Assembly (NCBI GenBank): GCA_031370625.1
Contig: JANMQR010000379.1
Coordinates: 1-5,991, forward strand
DNA from: UKL13-2 sp031370625
GTDB lineage: Bacteria > Pseudomonadota > Gammaproteobacteria > Burkholderiales > Usitatibacteraceae
Length of the DNA stretch: 5,991 bases
Reading direction: 5' to 3'
Part shown: one piece after another, positions 1 to 5,927 of the stretch
Layout: each line of letters starts with the position of its first letter
Numbering within the stretch: the first letter of the stretch is position 1
Made by a program: the position numbers and the translations under genes
Notes under the pieces: model-generated
What the model was told of the DNA's origin: nothing
Seen by the model: the letters and a program-made list of their open reading frames with translations, nothing else
Database searches by the model: none

Positions 1-273
1 CGCAAACGCGACCGGAATACGCTTTAACTTGACGTCGGCGGGCTGCTGTTTGGCCCACGCTTCCAAGCGTGGCTCAAGATTTGCGCAGTGAATGCAGCCA
101 TAGCCGAAAAATTCGAGCACCTCGACCTTGCCATCGTTCTCAACAGTTTGCGGGGGTGTGGGCGCGGTGACGTCGCGGACGCCGCCGGGAGGTTGTGGCT
201 GCGCAACCGCAGCCGAAACAAAACCCATCGTGGCAACAACTAAGAGCGATTTAACTAATTTCGAAATTAACAT
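1..273 (-). CDS. dsbA: Thiol:disulfide interchange protein DsbA (5' part, cut by window edge)
   Basis: The first 91 codons of a periplasmic thiol oxidase are present; the rest lies beyond the left edge. Residues 1-24 form a signal peptide: a Lys-containing start, a hydrophobic core, then Ala-Val-Ala before Gln25. After a Pro-rich spacer comes the start of the thioredoxin fold (VEVLEFFGYGCIHC), with the active-site pair Cys60 and Cys63, followed by NLEPRLEAWAKQQPADVKLKRIPVAF, split here as NLEPRLEAWAKQ and QPADVKLKRIPVAF. In this family the pair oxidises cysteines of exported proteins and is recycled by DsbB. The dipeptide between the cysteines is Ile-His, not the Pro-His of E. coli DsbA. The ATG start is supported by AGGA nine bases upstream. 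The gene lies 59 bp after the SPOR gene on the same strand, so it is probably the third gene of the argS operon. The family call is firm; the full length and cis-Pro loop cannot be seen. Confidence 0.93.
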   Translation of the reverse strand, partial: MLISKLVKSLLVVATMGFVSAAVAQPQPPGGVRDVTAPTPPQTVENDGKVEVLEFFGYGCIHCANLEPRLEAWAKQQPADVKLKRIPVAFA

Positions 274-332
274 AATGTGACGTCCTATTAATGAGTGTGC
301 GAGTTCGCGAATTCTTTCCGCCTGATGTGCAG

Positions 333-1019
333 CTATTCTGGTTTAACCACGGCTGCCGAGATGCCATTTTGAGACAGCACTGCCTTGATTCTGTTCACTT
401 CGTCCAGACTGCGATATGGGCCAAGGCGTACACGGTATAACGTGCCCTTGTCCGGTAAGTTGACTGATCGCACAGTTGCTTCCATGCCCGCGAAAGCAAT
501 TTTCGCTTTCAGGTTCTCTGCGTCGGATTCACTTTGAAAAGCGCCTGCCTGTAGTGCGTAGCTTTCCTTCGCGGGTGGCTTAGCCGCATCCTTGTTGGCG
601 TCACTTGTAGTCGCATTAGGCGTTGGCGCAGCCGTGGTCGCCGAATCCGCCTTGGCCGCAGTTTTAGGCTCAACAACTTTGCTTGGCCTGTTGCCTTTGG
701 TGCCATCTTTATCACCCGGCAAGGTTTGATAAAACTCGAAACGCGGTTTGTCGCTGCCGGGTTTGGCAATCTCGTTGGCTGAGGTGGCGGGCGCGGGTTG
801 CATCACATCGCCTTTGGGCGTGTCGGGACGGGCAGGTCGTGTTGGCAGAAGCTCAACAGATTTCGATTTCTCGACGAACGGCGTTGCATGGCGATTCAGC
901 CAAATCGCAAAGCCCAAGGCCAGAAAAACGCCCAGGATCAAGCCAATGACGATACCCGTAATCATTGGGCTCATTGCGGATGTTTTCTTGCCAGGGTTCG
1001 GACGGTAATTGCTGCTCAC
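333..1019 (-). CDS. SPOR-domain inner-membrane protein, FtsN-like
   Basis: A 228-aa bitopic envelope protein. Residues 1-17 are polar and basic (cytoplasmic); about 18-41 form one membrane helix (ITGIVIGLILGVFLALGFAI). Residues 50-150 are a Pro/Ala/Lys-rich periplasmic linker containing a short FEFYQTLPGD block (94-103), a pattern I recall from similar betaproteobacterial proteins. Residues 152-228 are a SPOR domain (YALQAGAF, then YRVRLGPYRSLDEV), a fold known to bind denuded septal peptidoglycan. A role in division or cell-wall remodelling follows from the family; equivalence to FtsN is not shown. The start is GTG. It overlaps the argS TAG stop by one base (TAGTG) and has GGAG eight bases upstream inside argS, which supports GTG over the internal ATG at codon 16 and suggests translational coupling. 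dsbA follows after 59 bp. Confidence 0.9.
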   Translation of the reverse strand: MSSNYRPNPGKKTSAMSPMITGIVIGLILGVFLALGFAIWLNRHATPFVEKSKSVELLPTRPARPDTPKGDVMQPAPATSANEIAKPGSDKPRFEFYQTLPGDKDGTKGNRPSKVVEPKTAAKADSATTAAPTPNATTSDANKDAAKPPAKESYALQAGAFQSESDAENLKAKIAFAGMEATVRSVNLPDKGTLYRVRLGPYRSLDEVNRIKAVLSQNGISAAVVKPE

Positions 1020-2686
1020 TACATTTTCTCCGGTGCGGATACGCCCAATACGGCCAAGCCGTTTTTCAGCACTTGCGCAGTCGCCAAGATGAGCGATAAG
1101 CGCGCAAGCTTCAACTTTTCATCTTCCAGCAAAAATCTTTCTGCATTGTAATAGGTGTGCAGTTTTGCGGCGAGATCGGCAAGATAAACGGCCACAATGT
1201 GCGGCGCTAATTCGGTCGCCGCATGCCTTAACGTTTCCGGAAAATCCGCCAGGGCACGCATGAGATCAGATTCATATTTACTCGTTAACGGTGAATGATC
1301 CGCCGATTTTAGCGTCGCAATATTACCGCCCCATTGAGCTAGAACACTGCAAATCCGCGCATGCGCATATTGAACGTAATAAACCGGATTTTCTTCCGAT
1401 TTCGAACGTGCCAGATCGATATCAAACGTCAGCTGCGAATCCGATTTACGCATGATGAAAAAATAGCGCGTCGCGTCGCGACCGACTTCATCTATCAAAT
1501 CGCGCAGCGTCACATAATCACCCGCGCGCTTGGAAATTTTCACTTCCTCGCCGCCGCGCATCACTGTAATCATCTGGTGCAAAACGTAATCCGGATAGCC
1601 CGCGGGCACGCCCATTTGCATCGCCTGCAAACCCGCGCGCACACGCGCGAGCGAGCCATGATGATCCGCACCCAGCTCCACAATGGCGCGCGCAAAACCG
1701 CGCTCCCATTTGGTGACGTGATACGCCACATCGGGTACGAAATAGGTAAAGCTGCCATCGGATTTCCGCATCACCCGATCTTTGTCATCGCCGTAGTCGG
1801 TCGTCTTCAACCACAGTGCGCCGTCTTGCTCATAAGTTTTTCCGTTCGCGATTAAATGTGCGACGGTTTTATCAACCAAATTTTCGCTATAGAGCGACGA
1901 CTCCAAATAATAACGATCAAAACTGACATCGAATGCTTTTAAATCCAGATCTTGCTCGTTGCGCAAATACGCCACCGCATGTGCGCGCACCGCGTCGATT
2001 TCGTCGCCGACTAAATCATGCGGAAATTTTTCCGCATAGCGATCTGCAATTTCACGAATGTAATCGCCGTGATAACCACCCTCGGGAAATACTGAATCAA
2101 CCCCCGCTTTTTCACGCAGCCGCGCCTGTACCGACAGTGCCAAATTATTAATCTGCGCGCCGGCATCGTTGTAGTAAAACTCACGCGATACATCCCAGCC
2201 TTGCCAATCGAGTAGTCGTGAAAGCGTATCGCCAATCGCCGCGGCACGGCCATGGCCGACGTGCAGCGGGCCGGTGGGATTTGCAGAAACAAATTCAACC
2301 AGCACTTTTTTATGGTCGCCATCAGTCGAGCGGCCAAACGATTCTGCGCTGGTAAAAATATTGTTGATCACGCGCGTTTCGGCGGCAAGTGACAAACGAA
2401 TATTGATAAAGCCCGGCCCCGCAATTTCCGGTGCGCGCAACAGTAAATCGGAAGGTGCCAACGCGGCGACCAAGGCATCCGCAATTTCGCGCGGCTTTTT
2501 ACCGAGTTTCTTCGCGAGTTGCAGCGCGCTATTGACGGCGAAATGTCCATGATCCGGATTTTTCGGCTTTTCAATTTCAATTTTGAAATCGTCCGCCGAA
2601 AGCGTCGGAAAAGCAGTCGTCAAAGCCTGCTGGAACAATGCCGCGACAGCACTTTTGTTATCGATGAAGGATGGGGAATTGGTCAT
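1019..2686 (-). CDS. argS: Arginyl-tRNA synthetase
   Basis: This cytoplasmic class I synthetase joins arginine to tRNA-Arg using ATP. At 555 aa it is close to the usual bacterial ArgS length. The N-terminal Add-1-type domain (about 10-105) includes HGHFAVNSALQLAKK. The Rossmann catalytic core carries the HIGH-type motif HVGH at 142-145 within SANPTGPLHVGHGRAAAIG, and the KMSKS-type motif as KISKR at 383-387, followed by AGDYVTLRDL. Further typical blocks are FYYNDAG (170-176) and ELGADHHG (337-344). The C-terminal helical anticodon-binding (DALR) domain runs from about 435 to 555 and includes YVQYAHAR. The ATG start has no obvious Shine-Dalgarno sequence; a consensus -10 box lies 27 bp upstream. 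The gene heads the probable operon argS, SPOR gene, dsbA. No frameshift or missing catalytic motif was seen. Confidence 0.98.
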   Translation of the reverse strand: MTNSPSFIDNKSAVAALFQQALTTAFPTLSADDFKIEIEKPKNPDHGHFAVNSALQLAKKLGKKPREIADALVAALAPSDLLLRAPEIAGPGFINIRLSLAAETRVINNIFTSAESFGRSTDGDHKKVLVEFVSANPTGPLHVGHGRAAAIGDTLSRLLDWQGWDVSREFYYNDAGAQINNLALSVQARLREKAGVDSVFPEGGYHGDYIREIADRYAEKFPHDLVGDEIDAVRAHAVAYLRNEQDLDLKAFDVSFDRYYLESSLYSENLVDKTVAHLIANGKTYEQDGALWLKTTDYGDDKDRVMRKSDGSFTYFVPDVAYHVTKWERGFARAIVELGADHHGSLARVRAGLQAMQMGVPAGYPDYVLHQMITVMRGGEEVKISKRAGDYVTLRDLIDEVGRDATRYFFIMRKSDSQLTFDIDLARSKSEENPVYYVQYAHARICSVLAQWGGNIATLKSADHSPLTSKYESDLMRALADFPETLRHAATELAPHIVAVYLADLAAKLHTYYNAERFLLEDEKLKLARLSLILATAQVLKNGLAVLGVSAPEKM

Positions 2687-2712
2687 GATGATTTGGCGTG
2701 GATTAGCTCAGT

Positions 2713-2718
2713 ATTATA
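2713..2718 (-). promoter_or_regulatory. argS: Candidate -10 box of the argS operon promoter
   Basis: Read on the minus strand this is a perfect TATAAT, 26 bases upstream of the argS ATG. Transcription would start near 2706 and leave a leader of about 20 nt. No good -35 hexamer lies 16-18 bp upstream (the sequence there is GC-rich) and there is no extended TG, so the promoter may need an activator or be weak. This is inferred from sequence only. Confidence 0.5.
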
Positions 2719-2810
2719 GCGGGACATGCAGCGCCGACCGAGGCAAACGCTGATGCGGTCGCGATGGCACTGCAAATTTGTGTGCGTGTACGCTCAAGCT
2801 CGACCGGAAA

Positions 2811-2837
2811 CCAAAAGGGGCAGCAAATGCTGCCCCC
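2811..2837 (-). terminator. Intrinsic terminator of the ComEA-like gene
   Basis: On the minus strand a perfect 8-bp GC-rich stem (GGGGCAGC paired with GCTGCCCC, loop ATTT) is followed directly by TTTT. It lies about 80 bp after the stop codon of the helix-hairpin-helix gene and about 100 bp before the argS promoter, so it should separate the two units. A weaker 7-bp inverted repeat (ATGCACA, 2855-2861, with TGTGCAT, 2880-2886) lies between the stop codon and this stem. The rest of the 2687-2918 gap holds only the argS promoter candidate. Confidence 0.8.
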
Positions 2838-2918
2838 TGTGGGTGGTACGAACGATGCACAGAAATTATGTTCTTGCCATGTGCATTTTTAAAGCGCGCC
2901 TCGCGGGAGTCGACTAAA

Positions 2919-3326
2919 TTACTTCTTCTTCTCGTCTTTTTTCCCTTGCTTGGCGATGATCATTTCTTTCACGCCATCGTAAGTTTTTTCGTTCAGGATT
3001 TTCTTTTTCAGCAAATCATCTTTGCCGGAATAGCCCGTTTTGCCACGGCCCTTGATAATTTTGTCTGCAAACGCATCGCCAATACCAGGCAACGCTTTCA
3101 ATTCATCTTTGGTAGCGGAATTGATGTCCAGCGGCTCTTTTTTCGCATCAGCCTTTGCGGAAGGTGCCGGAGTAGGGGCGGGTGCGGCTTTCGTGGTCGG
3201 TGCCATGGCTGCTGGGGCCGCCGCCGGTGTTGCAGGCGCAGCTTTAGGTGTTTCTGCCTTCTGCGCAAACGCAGCGCCAGCCATAGCGAAAAGTACTGCT
3301 GAAAGTAGTGCGGTTAATTTTTTCAT
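2919..3326 (-). CDS. Secreted helix-hairpin-helix (ComEA-like) DNA-binding protein
   Basis: A 135-aa exported protein. Residues 1-21 are a classic signal peptide (MKKLTALLSAVLFAMAGAAF, then Ala, cleavage before Gln22). Residues 22-63 are a low-complexity Ala/Pro/Lys linker. Residues 65-127 are a ComEA-type helix-hairpin-helix module: the entry LDINSATKDELKALPGIG (66-83) and the hairpin glycines of LPGIG (79-83) are diagnostic, followed by ADKIIKGRG and a second helical pair ending in VKEMIIAK. The tail is Lys/Asp/Glu-rich. Proteins of this family bind double-stranded DNA in the periplasm and help pull it in during natural transformation. Many such single-domain proteins are untested, so a competence role is inference. 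GGAG six bases before the ATG fixes the start. It is a single gene with its own terminator. The Lys-rich tail and linker could add nonspecific DNA affinity. Confidence 0.85.
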   Translation of the reverse strand: MKKLTALLSAVLFAMAGAAFAQKAETPKAAPATPAAAPAAMAPTTKAAPAPTPAPSAKADAKKEPLDINSATKDELKALPGIGDAFADKIIKGRGKTGYSGKDDLLKKKILNEKTYDGVKEMIIAKQGKKDEKKK

Positions 3327-3630
3327 TTAAATCTCCATGAGTGAAGTGAGCGTATCCGCCAGCATGACGCGATGCTGCCGTGGGACAAAGAGTACAACGT
3401 TTGGTAATTCAGAAGCGTTTACGTCTTGTTATGTTGATAGAGTTTGCTGATGCGATATTGTGATCGCCGCCAATCTATTTCAAGGGCAAACTCTAGCATG
3501 GGTGGGCATTTTCAGGTGTTTTTGCTCCGAAATGCACGCCAGTGCTTATGATGGTAAAAATGCCTGCACTTCTTCGCGCGCAAAATTAGACTCAGCATAT
3601 CGAGTGTCGGTCAGCAAAGCCAGGCGAAGG
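3327..3630. other. Intergenic region upstream of the ComEA-like gene
   Basis: This 304-bp stretch has no convincing gene. It must hold the promoter and leader of the ComEA-like gene (minus strand), but I find no pair of -35 and -10 boxes I would defend. It contains small inverted repeats: CAGCAT (3360-3365) with ATGCTG (3372-3377), which would lie in the leader of the ComEA-like mRNA; GCGAT (3452-3456) with ATCGC (3463-3467); and an imperfect longer pair around 3502-3512 and 3557-3569. A minus-strand reading frame open at 3546-3644 looks protein-like and may be a gene remnant. A 62-codon plus-strand frame from GTG at 3460 has no ribosome binding site and overlaps the end of the neighbouring gene; I do not call it. 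Confidence 0.5.
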
Positions 3631-4242
3631 TCAGTTAGTCTGTTTTAACTCTGGCAAACAGTCGAAATATTCAATTTGAATAGCTCGTATCTTCCCTTGC
3701 TGTGAAGTGTCTCCAGAAAGAATCACCAAAAGCATTGCCACCATTGTTGAAAGCCCGTTAGACGTCTTCAATACTTGCTGGAGTAGCATTACCGGATACC
3801 CCTTGCTGTGTCTGTGCACGGCGTGAATGCCCCCATGCACATATGAGCTTAGGGGCTTCCATTGGTGCTCCTTAAAATCTAGCAAAGAGATCATCGCAGC
3901 CTCTGGAGCCTTGCCTTCTAAACTTTCCAACATTTTTGCTGGCATTGGAAGCTTCTCTGAATTACCCACCGACTCACGAGAAAATTCGTTCGTCAGTTTT
4001 GCAACCGCATCGTCGGACGCGGCATAACGCAACCACATGCCTCTGACCAACGCCTCGTATTGTAGTCTTACCAGCCCTAAGGCGGATGTGAAGTTGCCTG
4101 ATGCAATGAGCATCTTTACGCTTTCAGCGTGCTCGAACGCTACGCCGCACATGGTTTTACTGACGAGTATGCGATCAGATGAGTTGAAAGTTGGCAGACC
4201 GAAGAATTTAGTTAGCGTTGTTTCTAATTCTGCCGAGCGCAT
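3631..4242 (-). CDS. Uncharacterised helical protein, 203 aa
   Basis: I do not recognise a function. The protein lacks a signal peptide and is predicted cytoplasmic and mostly helical. Residues 32-75 hold the block EHAESVKMLIASGNFTSALG followed by LVRLQYEALVRGMWL. Residues 126-150 hold a second block with WKPLSSYVHGGIHAVHRHSK. A late hydrophobic helix spans about 163-176. From memory the layout (paired helices with a Tyr-Glu-Ala-Arg stretch, then Ser-x-x-Val-His-Gly-Gly) resembles uncharacterised families such as DUF5677 or DUF6988, but this needs a profile search. The ATG is preceded in frame by a stop and has no Shine-Dalgarno sequence; a 12-bp palindrome lies nine bases upstream. Base composition is more AT-rich than argS. 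It follows the 278-aa gene by 108 bp on the same strand, so the two may form a pair. Confidence 0.75.
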   Translation of the reverse strand: MRSAELETTLTKFFGLPTFNSSDRILVSKTMCGVAFEHAESVKMLIASGNFTSALGLVRLQYEALVRGMWLRYAASDDAVAKLTNEFSRESVGNSEKLPMPAKMLESLEGKAPEAAMISLLDFKEHQWKPLSSYVHGGIHAVHRHSKGYPVMLLQQVLKTSNGLSTMVAMLLVILSGDTSQQGKIRAIQIEYFDCLPELKQTN

Positions 4243-4251
4243 TAGTAACTT

Positions 4252-4263
4252 GTCAATATTGAC
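4252..4263. promoter_or_regulatory. Perfect 12-bp palindrome at the 203-aa gene start
   Basis: GTCAATATTGAC is a perfect palindrome ending nine bases before the ATG at 4242. A second perfect palindrome, CTTTTAAAAG, lies at 4267-4276. A weak promoter could be read on the minus strand as TTGAGC (4293-4298), an 18-bp spacer and TTTAAA (4269-4274). This would place the transcription start inside the 12-bp palindrome, an operator-like position. A regulatory role is inference. Confidence 0.35.
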
Positions 4264-4350
4264 GCTCTTTTAAAAGGCCGGAAGGTTAAAGGGCTCAATT
4301 CAGTTGCGCATCGAAAGAAGTGGGAGAGAACTTGATTGCCCGCCTAAATG

Positions 4351-5187
4351 TCAACTACTTGAATCTTGCTCAATCTTTCGCAAAACTACATGTATGGTTG
4401 AGAGATAGATATAAAACATCCAACTCAGCCAAATGCTTGTGTCATAGCCTGTTTTCTGCTTTTCATTGTGGTGTCGAATTCCAAAGTTATTCGCGATATT
4501 GAATGGGTCTTGCTCGTCGGCATTAGTGAGAAGCTTTTTTACTTTTGGCCTCAGGTACTCCAATACATCGACGAGGTTACGTACTGCCTGGCGACGATCC
4601 TCAAGTGATGAACCGTGCCGTCGGTAACGTAGAGTCGCAGCATTCACGCGAGATACGACATTGTGTTCATTAGTTGGGAGATCTGCGTCAAAAATTTGCT
4701 CAAAGCCAACCTTTGGTTTCTGCAAAATTTCTCCATCTACTGAAATTTCGAAACGGCCTTCATAGAGTGCGAGCACTCCATTTACCTTCAACCGAAATTC
4801 AGCTCGGCCAGGTGGCCCATCAAATGTTTCCCAGTGCATTCCACAATCGTTGTATGAATGTAAGTTGCCGTTGATCGGTTTGGATACATGTTGATGGAGG
4901 AACTCAATCACGTCAAAGAAATCGTCTTCAGAGTAGGAGGCGGCCTTTTCCGTAACAGGCCAGAGTCCCTTCTTTCGAATGTTCAAAAGCATTTCAAGCT
5001 CAGGATCCGTTACTTTGCCTTGGATTTGGCCAACGTCAACGCAAATAAAGCCAAAGGCTTCGCTGAAGTACCCGTCTTTATAGAGTTGAACAAATAAGCG
5101 TGTGAAAAGTGCAAGCACATCGGCAAGCGGCAACCCCTTGAGATTCGGATTTGTGCCTTTGCGTTGTGAGTAATACTGGCGGGTCAT
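4351..5187 (-). CDS. Uncharacterised protein with RHHN motif, 278 aa
   Basis: The function is unknown. There is no signal peptide or clear membrane anchor. Residues 1-100 begin MTRQYYSQRKGTNPNLKGL and hold helical DVLALFTRLFVQLYKDGYF and an acidic DDFFDVIEFLHQHVSKP. The centre (105-175) is mixed, with HSYNDCGMHWETFDGPPGRA and AEFRLKVNGVLALYEGRFEI, then DGEIL. Residues 195-278 are helical: DRRQAVRNLVDVLEYLRPKV, then DPFNIANNFGIRHHNEKQKT (227-246) and WLSWMFYIYLSTIHVVLRKI. I recall similar RHHN-containing C-termini in unannotated proteins scattered through bacteria. The helical C-terminus recalls HEPN-type domains, but the canonical Arg-x4-6-His spacing is absent. The ATG has an in-frame TAG close upstream and no Shine-Dalgarno sequence. 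The gene looks complete and precedes the 203-aa gene by 108 bp. Composition is AT-richer than the core genes. Confidence 0.75.
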   Translation of the reverse strand: MTRQYYSQRKGTNPNLKGLPLADVLALFTRLFVQLYKDGYFSEAFGFICVDVGQIQGKVTDPELEMLLNIRKKGLWPVTEKAASYSEDDFFDVIEFLHQHVSKPINGNLHSYNDCGMHWETFDGPPGRAEFRLKVNGVLALYEGRFEISVDGEILQKPKVGFEQIFDADLPTNEHNVVSRVNAATLRYRRHGSSLEDRRQAVRNLVDVLEYLRPKVKKLLTNADEQDPFNIANNFGIRHHNEKQKTGYDTSIWLSWMFYIYLSTIHVVLRKIEQDSSS

Positions 5188-5338
5188 GGACTGTGGTGAA
5201 ATCTACTTTAGTTAGGTCAAAGCGCAAATACTCTGCTTTACGCAAGAGTGCTCCAAGGATGATGGCATAAATTTCATAGTGAATTCTATCGTACCGTTGA
5301 TTCAGTCGCTCAGCGATGGATCACTCTCAATGCGGTTA

Positions 5339-5354
5339 CCTAAAATTATTTAGG
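5339..5354. promoter_or_regulatory. Small inverted repeat upstream of the VOC gene
   Basis: CCTAAA and TTTAGG form a perfect 6-bp inverted repeat around ATTA, ending 21 bases before the VOC start. It could be a protein-binding site, or its AT-rich core (TAAAAT, 5341-5346) could serve as a -10 box; no matching -35 is seen. No T-tract follows on either strand, so it is unlikely to be a terminator. Confidence 0.3.
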
Positions 5355-5375
5355 GTCTCCTAAGGAACAACACCG

Positions 5376-5777
5376 ATGCTCTCCCACATTTTCCTAGGCA
5401 CAAACAACTTCAACCAAGCCTTCAAATTCTATTCCGCCATCATGAGCGAACTAGGGTTGCAGTTGAGGTTTTGCGATGCCGAAAAACCATGGGCGGCATG
5501 GGTTTCGCCGAATGCACCGCGGCCATTATTTTTGATTGGCAAACCTTACGATGGCAACATGGCTACGGTCGGCAACGGGCAAATGGTCGCGCTGCTGGCA
5601 CCTAGTCGTGATGCGGTTGATCGCGCGTACCAGCAGGCGCTGGCGCACGGCGGATCAAGCGAAGGCGCGCCGGGATTGCGGCCTGAATATCATGCGAATT
5701 ATTACGGGGCGTATTTTCGGGATGTGGACGGCAATAAAATTTGTGTGTGTTGTCACGACCCAATTGTTGAGTTGTAG
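5376..5777 (+). CDS. VOC family (glyoxalase/dioxygenase fold) protein
   Basis: A 133-aa cytoplasmic protein with the vicinal-oxygen-chelate fold. The first beta-alpha unit is HIFLGTNNFNQAFKFYSAIM (4-23) followed by ELGLQLRF. The second half has DAVDRAYQQALAHGGSSEGA (79-98) and the typical closing strand YYGAYFRDVDGNKICVCC (109-126). The length matches small single-gene VOC proteins, which act as dimers. The substrate cannot be told. In metal-dependent members a Glu often follows the DGN motif two residues on; here that place is Cys123, so glyoxalase I chemistry is doubtful. AGGA nine bases before the ATG supports the start. It is the only plus-strand gene in the window and converges on groEL. 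Base composition is like the core genes, so it is probably not part of the accessory stretch. Confidence 0.88.
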   Translation: MLSHIFLGTNNFNQAFKFYSAIMSELGLQLRFCDAEKPWAAWVSPNAPRPLFLIGKPYDGNMATVGNGQMVALLAPSRDAVDRAYQQALAHGGSSEGAPGLRPEYHANYYGAYFRDVDGNKICVCCHDPIVEL

Positions 5778-5784
5778 ATAAAGA

Positions 5785-5820
5785 AAAACAAAAGCCCGGT
5801 TTCCCGGGCTCTTGTTTTGT
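5785..5820. terminator. Bidirectional terminator after the VOC gene
   Basis: A 7-bp stem AGCCCGG (5793-5799) pairs with CCGGGCT (5804-5810) around TTTC. Plus-strand transcripts then meet CTTGTTTTGT, only eight bases further than the end of the stem. Minus-strand transcripts meet TTTTGTTTTTCTTT, an even better U-tract. It begins 15 bp after the VOC stop, so it probably ends VOC transcription and catches read-through from groEL. Confidence 0.8.
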
Positions 5821-5848
5821 GGCTCTTAATGCTTTCGGTTTTGCCATC

Positions 5849-5878
5849 CAAAATGATCCGGCTTTGCCGATCATTTTG
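5849..5878. terminator. Stem-loop between VOC and groEL
   Basis: CAAAATGATC (5849-5858) and GATCATTTTG (5869-5878) form a perfect 10-bp stem, extended inside by GGC/GCC around TTT with one unpaired C. Both directions give an A-tract before and a T-tract after the GC core, the layout of a bidirectional intrinsic terminator. On the minus strand it lies 50 bp beyond the groEL stop. Confidence 0.65.
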
Positions 5879-5890
5879 ACTGACTAAAGC

Positions 5891-5920
5891 CGGGCAAAAG
5901 TAGATTTTCACTTTTGCCCG
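5891..5920 (-). terminator. Stem-loop just after the groEL stop
   Basis: CGGGCAAAAGT (5891-5901) and ACTTTTGCCCG (5910-5920) form a perfect 11-bp stem with an 8-nt loop, seven bases after the groEL stop codon. The minus-strand trailer is only GCTTTAG, a poor U-tract, so it may protect the groEL mRNA 3' end or work together with the next stem-loop instead of terminating alone. Confidence 0.6.
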
Positions 5921-5927
5921 AACTGCA

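Noticed and set aside
1361..1855. 164-codon plus-strand frame inside argS
   Set aside because: It lies wholly antisense to an intact argS; His/Arg-rich composition is typical of a shadow frame.
3460..3648. 62-codon plus-strand frame starting at GTG
   Set aside because: No Shine-Dalgarno sequence, no recognisable protein, and it runs into the 3' end of the 203-aa gene on the other strand.
3490..3650. Possible integron attC-like site
   Set aside because: Inverted-repeat pieces exist, but no matching pair of RYYYAAC and GTTRRRY core sites, and no integrase or cassette array is present.
4351..5187. Canonical HEPN ribonuclease call for the 278-aa protein
   Set aside because: The motif is Arg-His-His-Asn with no His four to six residues after Arg, so the defining HEPN pattern is not met.
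3327..5375. Genomic island ends or target-site duplication
   Set aside because: I compared the flanks by eye and saw no matching direct repeats, tRNA or integrase.
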